This document shows positions 9,301 to 18,300 of a DNA stretch of 21,358 bases, piece by piece (the first letter of the stretch is position 1; each line of letters opens with the position of its first letter). A program made the translations under genes and the position numbers. Source of the DNA: DASPXY01 sp038227745 (lineage in GTDB: Bacteria > Planctomycetota > Planctomycetia > Gemmatales > Gemmataceae); assembly GCA_038227745.1 (NCBI GenBank), contig JBBRPS010000055.1, positions 1 to 21,358 of the forward strand, written 5' to 3'. The notes below the pieces were generated by a model that ran no database searches, was not told the origin of the DNA, and worked only from the letters and a program-made list of their open reading frames with translations.

Positions 9301-12300
9301 GTCAAGACGGTGATGTTATTCTGCACCTGCAGGGTGGCGCCGCTCTGCACCACGGTGCCCTTGGAGCCGTCGCGCACCGTGGCCACGGCCGCCGAAACCC
9401 CGGGGGTCCCGCCGGAAGTCAGCTGCGGCTGGTCGAGGAAGCTCAGGTTGCCGATGAAGTCCACGGTGAAGACGTTGCTGCTCGTCCCGGTGCCCGGGGT
9501 CACCTTCACGGCGCCGATGCTGTTGATCGACGACAGGCCGTTCAGGGCCGCTTCGATCTCGGTCGCGAGCTGCGCGGGTGGGTGCTGAATGTCGAGCGTA
9601 CCGGTCGTCTTCCCCCCGAAGGTGAGGGTGAATGTGCCGCTGGCCCCCGTGACGGTGATCGTCTGCTCCTCGCCGAGGGGCGGTGCCGGGCTGGGGGGAG
9701 AGGTCGGGACGATGGGCAGTCCAAGGCTGGTGCCCAGGGCCTGGCTATGCTGGATGTTCAGGATGCCGCTGTTGACGTTCGTCGTGCCGCCGTAGGTGTT
9801 GGCGTTCTGGAAGACCAGGGTGCCCGTGCCGAATTTGTACAAGTCGGCGGCCGGCGCAGGGGAGGCCGGGCCTTCCCGCTGAGTGGTCGTGACCACGGCC
9901 AAGCCCGCGCCCGCCGTGGCAGTAATCTGCGGCTGGTTGGACTGGGCCAGGCTGCCGCCGAAGGTGACGGTGAAGACCTTGGGGCTCACACCCGTCCCCT
10001 GGGTCACCGTGACGGAGCCGCCGGCGCCGCCGATCGACGACAGGGCGTTCAGCGCGCTCTGGATGTCGGCGGCGAGACTCGCGGAGGTGACGTCGAGCAG
10101 GTGCGCCGTCGGGTCCGTGGTCTGGCCCTTGAAGGTCAGGGTGAACGTCCCGGAGGCCCCAGTGACGGTCACCACCTGGATTTCGGAGGGGTCCTGGATC
10201 ACGCCCTGCGCGGTGAGCCGCGTGGCGGGATCCACACCGATGGCGGCGAAGTTCGAGGCAAGGGTCGGGTTCAGGGCGACGGTCGGGTCGTTCAGCAGGG
10301 TGATGGAGCCGCCCCAGACGTTGCTGCCGGTGACGTTGCGCAGCGCCCCCAGGCCCCCGGCCTGGACGGTGGCCACGACCGCGCTCCCCCCGCCAACGCC
10401 CGCGGCGGTCAGCTGCGGCTGGGCGCCCGTGACCTGGGCCAGGGCGCCGCCGAAGAGGATGGTGTAGACGTTGCCGCTCTGGGTCACCATCACGGAACCG
10501 CCGATGCCGCCGATCGACGACAGGGTGTTCAGGGCTTGCTGGACGCTGGACGCCGGCGCGCCGATGGGCAGCGCCCCCGTGGTCTGCCCGTTGAAGGTCA
10601 GGTTGAACGCCCCCGTCACGGTGACCGTTTGCACCTGCGGGACGCCGCTGCCGTTGATCGAGAGGGCCTCGCCCGCCACGGCGAAGGTGCCCAGGCTGGA
10701 GGGGGCGCTGTCCAGCTCGAGGGCGCCCCCGGCCTGGACGACGGTGCCCTGCCCGGGGTCACCGAGGGCGCCGGCGTCCTGGATACGCAGGGCTCCGGCG
10801 ACCACGGTGGTCACGCCCGCGTAGGGAACCAGGGTGGCGTCCAGGGTGCTGTCGCTGGTGGCGAGGGTCACGCGCCCCACGCCGACCTTGGTGAGCCCGA
10901 AGAACAGGCCGATGGTGAAGTCACTCTTGTTCTCGTCGATCGGGCCGCCGATGGTGAGGGTATCGCCGACGTTGGCCGTGCCGATCGCGATGGTCGTGCC
11001 CGGGTTCGTCATGAAGGTGAGGGGGCTGGCCGCGGGGAGCAGCTCGACCGCGTTCCGGACCAGGGTGATCGGGCCGTTCCAGGCGTTGCTGCCCCCGGTG
11101 TCGAGCAGGGCGCCGGTGTTGAAGATGCCGGTGCCGGACAGCGTGAGCGGCTCGCCGACCACCACGACGGGCTGGTTGGCCAGCGGGCCCACAGTCGGCG
11201 TCTGCAGCTGGAGCTGCGCCCCGTCGAACACGTCGGTGCCCTTGCCCGTGCCGCCGAGTGCCCCGGCGTGCTGGATCTGCAGCGCCCCCTGGTTGACCTC
11301 CACGAGGCCGCCGATGTTGTTGGCGCTGGCGAGGATCAGGGTGCCGCTGAGCTCCTTGATCAGGCTCTTGGTCGTCCCGGCGTCGGTGATGGTGCCGGTG
11401 CCGAGCAGGATGCCCGGCTTGGTGCCGATGGTCAACGAGGTACCGGAGTCCACCCCGACTGTGATCGCATTGGCGGTGGGCGGGGGCGCGCCCCCGGTGG
11501 GCTGCCCCAGGGTGATCGTGCCGGTGTAGGTGTTGAAGTTGCTGACGTTGCGCAGGGCGCCCTGGTAATGGTTGTTGAACAGGATGCCGTCGCCGTTCAG
11601 GGTGACCGGCTCCAGCTCGAGGTCGGATTGCAGCGCCAGGGCCGCCCCGTCCTCGACGACGGTATTCCCCCCCCCATTCCTGTCGGTGCCCACGCTCACC
11701 ACCACCGTGCCGGAGGCGATCGCCGCGGTCAGCTGCGGCTGGTCTCCCACGGCGAGGGTGCCGCCGAAGATGACGGTGAAGACACTGCCGCTCTGGGTCA
11801 CGGTCACGAAACCGCCGGCGCCGCCGATGGTCGGGAGGGCGTTCAGGGCCGTCTGCATGTTGGCCGCGAGGTTCGGGTCGCCGGCGTTGAGCTGGCTCGT
11901 GATCTGGCCCTTGAAGTTCAGAGTGAACGTCCCGGTCGTGCCGGTGACGGTCACCTTCTGCACCTCGACGGACAGACCCAGCGCCCTGGTGTTGTGGACG
12001 ACCAGCTGGCCTTCGGCGATGTCGGTGACGCCGCTGTAGGTGTTGGTGCCGGAGAGGATGACGTCGCCCTCGCCGACCTTCACCAGTTTGGCGTTGTTGC
12101 CGGCGCTCGCGTCGCTGATGGTGCCGAGGATGTTGAGCTGGGCGGCGGCGAGGCCGTTCTGCAGGGCCTGGGTGCCGTTGGCGCCGATGCCCACCGGGTG
12201 CGTGGCGTCGCCCACGAGCTGGACCGGCCCGGTCCAGACCGACGAGCCGCTGACGGCGCGGAGGGCGCCGACGATGGGCACGGTGCCGGGGGGCGGCGGT

Positions 12301-15300
12301 TCCAGGAAGAGCTGGTACATGCTGCGGCCGTAGGTGCCGGCCGTCAGCGTGTTGGTCGTCAGGTTCAGCACGAGGTCCTTCACCTGCACGTTGGCCAGGC
12401 CGGAGCCGAAGCGCTGCCACACGGGCGGGTTCAGCAGGGGCGGCCCGCCGGGCTGCAGCGAGGCCAGGAAAGCGTTCAGGGCAGTGCCCTGGAGCTGGTA
12501 GACGCCGGCATCGTCGCCGATGTACACGTCGCCGGTGCGCGGGTCGATGACGAGCTTCCACACCGGCAGGTCCGGCAGGTTGAAGGTGATGTCGGTCCAG
12601 CTCTTTCCCAATCCCGCGTTGGGTCCCGCGTTGGCTGCCGCGTTGGTCGAGACGAAAACCTTGCGCCCGGAGCTGTCGAAGGTGTTCCGCACCGCGAAGA
12701 CCGTGTCGCGGTTGCGCGGATCGACCTCGAGGTCGTTGATCGACGACAGGGAGAAGCCGGGATTGAGGAGGTCGGGAATGTCCCGGACGTCGCCGGCGGC
12801 CGGAACGTTCCAGCTGACGCCGCGGTTCTTCGTCACCCGGATGTTGGTCCCATTCGTTATGTAGATCGTGTCGGGGTCATAGGTATTGGACAGCCGGTCC
12901 TTGACCTGGGGGAAGCCGGTGGGGGGGGAGCCGATGGGGAGGACGGGGATGGAGTCGAGAACGAAGTTCCCCTGGAAGGTGGCGAGCGCCAGCGCGGAGA
13001 CGGTGGCGAGGGGGGCGTTCAAGGACTTGAAGTCGGCGGGGGTACTGGCGACGCCGGCGAGCGACTCCAGGAGACTGACGCTGCCGGCGCCGCCGAAGAG
13101 ACTGACGCCGCCCACCACCAGGCGCGAGGTATTGATACTGTCCAACACGAAGGGGAAGTACCGCGCGGACAGTAAGGGGATGGTGTTGGGGGGCGGCAAG
13201 GTGAGGATGGTCTTCCAGGTCGTGCCGCCATCGCTGGAAGCCCGCAAGTTCGACGACAAGGCCCCGAGCACAGGCAACTCCAACGGGCTGTTGCTCTGAA
13301 CGTAGTAGACGTTGCTGGGGTTCTGCGGATCGACGTGGACCACGCCGGCGTCGTTGAAGGTGGTGGACGAGATGTCGTCCTGTTTCCAGGCCTGGCTGCC
13401 GGTGAACGCCTCCACGCCGTTGAAGCGGCTGCTGCCGAAGGCGGAGCTGAGATTGGTCGGGTCCACGGCGGCGCCGTTGAACTGGGTGATCGCCAGGTTG
13501 CCGTTGATGTCGGTCCACGAGGCGCCCCCCAGGTCAAAGCGCGAGACCCCGCCGTCGTTGCCGGCAATCACGCTAATCGACTGGCCGGTCGTCGGGTCGA
13601 TCACGACCGCCAGCGCGTGCTGGCTGGTGTGCGGGCCGTTCGTCCCACTCACCGACAGCGAGATGGGGTTCCAGGTCGTCCCGCCGTCCGAGGTCATGTA
13701 GAGCTGATTCAGGTGGGAGCCGGCGGGGGACTCGTGGCCGCCGACGATCACCTGGTTCGCGTCCTTCGCCGCGTCGGGGATGATCGAGATCGTGGAATCG
13801 TACTGCCCCTGGTTGGCCATGTAGTTTGGCGGCAGCGTCACGGGCGCCCAGGTCTTGCCGCCGTCGGTGCTCTTGTCGATCTCCAGGAGTTGGCCGTGTG
13901 TGTTCGGGAAGCCCCCCGGGAAAGGCAGGTCCGGCACCGTGACCGCGGCGTAGAGGGTCACCTGGTTAAAGGTGGGGTTGAGGGGGAAAAACGGGGTCGA
14001 GAGGGGGTTCGGAGCGACGAACACGGTAATCTTGATGTTGCCGTTGCGCGGGGGGAAGGCAAAAAAGGGCCCGGCAGGGAACTCGCCGGCGGTTCGCGTA
14101 TCGAAGCCCGCGCCTGCCTGGACCTGGCCGATGGTAACCTTGGGGCTGGCGCCGATGACGGTGAACGGGTTCTGGGGACTATTCGCCAGCGAGCCGATGA
14201 ACTCAACGTTGAAGACGTTCTGGACGACGTTGGAGCTGATCAGGGTGACGATCACGCCGCCGCCGATGCCGCCGATGCTCGCGAGGGAGTCCAGCGCCGC
14301 CTTGAGGGCGGCGGCGCTGATGCTGCCGCTCAGCGGGATCGTGTTGAAGCCGTTGAAAGTCAGCTGGAAGGGGCCGCCCGCGGGGGGGGCGATGGTAATC
14401 GACTCGATTTCATCCAACGGGACCCCCGGGTCGCCGATGTTCCAGGCCGTGGCGATGTTTTTCGCCGGGGCGAAGTTGGGGTTCTCCGTCCGGAAGACGG
14501 CGTTGTTGATGTTGCCGGTGCCGATCCCCAGCGAGGCGTAGAGGACCGGGACCGAGAAAGTCTGGCCGGGCCGGCCGGGGAAGCCCGGCGAGGGGGGCGT
14601 CCCCGTGGGCGGGGTCGTGTTATCGAAGTACGCCAGGGTCAGGTCCGACCAGGTGGCACTGGCCTGGGGGAAGCCGATGCGGAAATCGTCGTCTGGCCCG
14701 GGGCCGCGCGTCCCGACCGGCAGCGCCCCCGTCTGGCCCGAGAGCGTCAGTCGGCCGAACGTCGTCGTGCCCGTCAGGTTGACCCAGGGGGTGCCGGGGG
14801 AGACCACGGGATCCGGGACGGCCAGCCCCGACCCCGTCGCCGTCAGCAATGGCGGGTTCAACGGCAGGCTCGTCTGCGTGGAAAAGTTGGTGCCTTTGAC
14901 CGGGAACCCCGGCGGGAAGGGCTGCGCGAGCAGCGATCCCTCGAAGGCGATGGAATAAACGAGGGGGTTGATCGTCGAGAAGGTCACCACCACGCTGCCG
15001 CCCGACCCACCGATCGAGGCGAAGGTCGCTGAGTTCAGGGCGGTCTGGATCTGGGAGGCGACGCTCGGGGGGGTGGTGAGGGCGATGGGGCCCGTGGTCG
15101 AGCCCTTGAAGCTCAGGGTGAACGTGCCGCCGTTCAGGTTGGGAACGGTGAGCGTCTGCACCTGCGTGTACGACAGGGATTCGGTGTACCGATAGACGCC
15201 CGGGGTGGGCGGGGTGGCCGTTACCGGGGCGTTGGTCACCTGGTTGGAGGTGGCGACGTAAATGGTGCCGGTGGCGGTGGTGTTCTTGAAGCCCCCGATG

Positions 15301-18300
15301 ATGTTGTCGAAAGGACCTGGATCGACGACGATCTTGGTGACGGCCAGGCCGAACAGGGGGTTGAAGCCATCGGCGGTGGTCAGCAGCGTCCAGGTCTTGC
15401 CGGAGTCCTTCGACTGGTAGACGCCCGTGCCGTAGAACGAATCGGCGGCGTTATTGGCCTCGCCGGTGCCGAGGTAGATGATCCGCGGGTCGTGGGGGTC
15501 CACCGCGATGGCGCCGGTGTACAGGACCGGCGTGACGTCGGTGATGGTCGGGCTCGCCGTGGTACCGACCCCCAGCCCGGTGATGAGCAGCGGTTGCGTC
15601 GCGCTCAAGGCGCCGCCGAAGGCGATGGTGAACACGAGCGGGTTGGTCGTCGAGCGGGTGACGGTCACGCGGCCGGCGAGGGGGGACAGCCCGCCGATCG
15701 TCGACAGGCCGTTGAGCGCATTCTGGATGTCCGTGGCGAGGGTGGGGGCGGCCAGATCGAGCGGGCCCGTCGTCGCGGCGTTGAAGGTCAGCATGATCAT
15801 CCCGGACGTGCTGGGGACGTACAGCCGCTGCACCGGCGAGGAGTCGAAGAGCTGCTCCCAGGTCAGGCCGCCGTTGCGGGTCTTCCAGGCGCCGCCGCCC
15901 GCCGTCGCGATGTAGATCACCTTGGTGTCGCTCGGGTCCACCGCGACGCCGGTGACCCGTCCGGCGACCGCCTCGTTGCCCTGAGTCTGCCCGTTGTTGA
16001 TCGGCGCCGGGCCGATGTTGAACCAGCCGGCCGGCACGGTGGAGGTCGCGGCGGCGCCCTGCCCCTGGAGGCGCAAGGGTTCGCCGGCGATCGACAGGCT
16101 GCCCTCCAGCTCGATGGAGGCGCCATTGGCCACCGTGGTGCCGCCGGCCCCGTCCACCAGGGTCCCGACGGTCACGGTCAAGCCCGCCGTCGGCGTCGCC
16201 ACCAGGGTCGGCTGGTTGAAGCCGGTGAGGCTGCCGATGAAGGTGACCGTGAGGACGATCCCGCCCGTGGGTGAGCTGACCGTGACCGAGCCACCCACGC
16301 CGCCGATGCTGGGCAGAGCGTTGAGGGCGTTCTGGACGTCGGCGGCGAGGGTGGGGGAAGTGACGTCGAGCGGGCCCGTGGTCTGGCCGTTGAAGGTCAG
16401 GGTGAACGTCCCCGAACTGCCCGCGAGGGTGAGCGTCTGCACTTCCTGCACGCCGGGGCTGCCGAGGGCCAGACTGTTCTCCAGCAGCAGGATGCCCTGG
16501 TTGACGAAGGTGGTGCCGCGGTACGTGTTGGTGCCGGCCAGGGCCAATTCCCCGGAGTTCGCGCTCACGCTCCCGGTCAGGCCCCCGCTGACCCCCGTGA
16601 AGACCAGGAGCGGCTGGCTGAACCCGCCCAGGGTGCCGGCGAAGGTGATCGTCAGGACCGTGCCGGACTGGGTCACGGTCACGGAGCCGCCCACGTTCTT
16701 GATGGTCGAGAGGTTGTTCAGGGCGGTCTGCACGTCGTCGGCCAGGAAGGCCGAGGAGGCGTCCAGGGGCATCGTGCTCTGGCCGTTGAACGCGAGCGCG
16801 AACATGCCGCTCAGCGCCGACAGGCCAAGGGTCTGCATGTCGGAGGCACCCACCTGGGTGAGGGCCTGGGTCGAGATGTCGTCGATGGTGCCGAACAGGG
16901 TCAGCCGGGCGTTGGGCTTGACCTGGACGGTGCTGTTGGAGACCAGGGTGACGGGCCCGTGCCAGAGGTTGTCGCTGGACAGGGCGGTCAACGGGGCCTC
17001 CCCGGCCACGACGGCGGCCACGGCGACCGTGGTGCCGGCGCTCGGTGTCGCGACCAGCGCCAACAGGTTGCGCCCGGCGAGCGTGCCGCTGAACGTGACG
17101 GTGTAAACGTTGCCGGTCTGGCTCACGAGCACGGACCCGCCCTCGCCGCCGATGGTGGCGAGGCCGTTCAGGGCGGTCTGGATGTCGGCGGCGAGGGTCG
17201 GCGAAGCGGCGCCGAGCGTCCCCGTGGTCGCGCTGTTGCCCGCGGGGTCGGTGAAGGTGAGGGTGAACGACCCCAGCAGGCCGCCGGGGGTCAGCTTCTG
17301 CACCTCCGAGGTGCCCGGGCTGTTCAGGAACAGATGCTCGTTCCAGATGCCGAGGCCGGTGGCAATGCCGCCGTTGTTGGTCGGGACGCTGCTCTGCAGG
17401 TCCAGGGCCGAGCCGTTGCCGTCCAGAAGGGTGGCCACGGTGACGTTGACGCCGGGGTCCGTCAGGGCGACCAGCGGCGCCAGGTTGGTGCCGGCGAGGT
17501 TGCCGAGGAAGGTGATCGTGTAGATGTTGCCGACCAGGTTCACGGCCACGAAACGAACGCCGCCGCCGATGTTCGTCAGGGCGTTCAGGGCGTTCTGCAG
17601 GGCGGTAGCCGTCACGTTGGAAGGCAGCGGGACGGTCGTGTCGGTCTTGCCCTGGGCGTCCGTGAACATCAGCTGGAAGTTGCCGAGGGCGCCGCTGACG
17701 GTCAGGCTCTGCGCTTCGGCGATGCCGGGGCCGACGGAGGTCGTGGTGGCGGTGTACGTCTCGATGCCGCCGGCGGTGCCGGTGGTCGCCGTGCCCAGGG
17801 CGGTGTTGTTCTGGGCGCGCAGCACGCCCTCGCTGACCGTGACGGTGCCGGTGTAGCTGCCGAAGCCCTGGAGGTCGAGGCGCTGCGAGCCGTACTTGCT
17901 GATGCCGCCCCCGGTGATGCCGTTGAAGTCGGCGACCGCGGCGGTGAGGGCGAGCTCGCTGGTGGGGTTGGGGCCGAGCTGCTCGACGCCGATGCCGGCG
18001 ACGCCGTTGAGGAAGATGTCGCTGGAGCGGTTGTTGTTCGGCCCGCCGATGGTGTTGGTGCCGCCCAGGTTCATCAGCGCCCCCTTCTGGTTGATCAGGG
18101 GGAAGGGGTGGGCGATGCCGTTGCCGGCGAGGACGAGGTTCTCGACGATGTTCAGGCTGGGGGCGAGGACGCCGCCCCCGCCCGAGGCGGCGAGGCCCGT
18201 CATCGGGTTGAAATAGGTGAAGGTCGTCGAGGTGGGCACGGAGGTAACCGCGAAGGTGCCGTTGTAGCCGGCCACACCGACCCCCGAGACCACGATCATC

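Larger units (their letters stand above)
7975..12290 (-). other. Beta-helix block II (autotransporter-associated repeats)
   Basis: Residues ~2771-4208. Six units of the form LxKxGxGxLxxxxANTYxG then GxLxIxxxxALG, for example VKVGEGDVILSGTNTYSG and YKFGTGTLVFQNANTYGG. After the last unit comes a closing segment, with NPGDNGSAVLSG and YDQLFVNGDITLGGATL, typical of the end of such passenger domains. In true autotransporters a barrel would follow; here Ig repeats follow instead. Modules B-8 to B-11 lie in this block. Confidence 0.85.
12291..16040 (-). other. Asp-box (BNR/sortilin-like) beta-propeller with three inserted modules
   Basis: Residues ~1521-2770, from WFNIGPAPINNG to YGRSMYQLF. Six Asp-box turns of the S-x-D-x-G-x-T-W type have their Trp near residues 1581, 1737, 2251, 2310, 2462 and 2597 (TRNGGLTW, SKDSGKTW, STDGGKTW, TSDGGTTW, SSDGGTTW, TKNRGVSW). 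Blade strands such as VTGVAVDPSDTKVIYIATAGG precede them. The family includes sialidases and sortilin-like receptors, but no catalytic set could be identified, so a binding role is more likely. The domain interrupts the beta-helix region. Modules B-5, B-6 and B-7 are inserted within it. Confidence 0.8.

Noticed and set aside
3042..13175. Plus-strand open frame of 3377 codons
   Set aside because: It lies opposite copy B, and its product is a low-complexity mix of Arg, Gly, Ala, Val, Asp and His with no domain. Such frames arise when the opposite strand has strong G/C third-position bias. The minus-strand frame has clear families throughout.
12291..16040. Annotation of copy B as an active sialidase
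   Set aside because: Only Asp-box turns and propeller strands are visible. The catalytic Arg triad, Tyr and Asp of sialidases could not be identified, and Asp-box propellers are often non-enzymatic.
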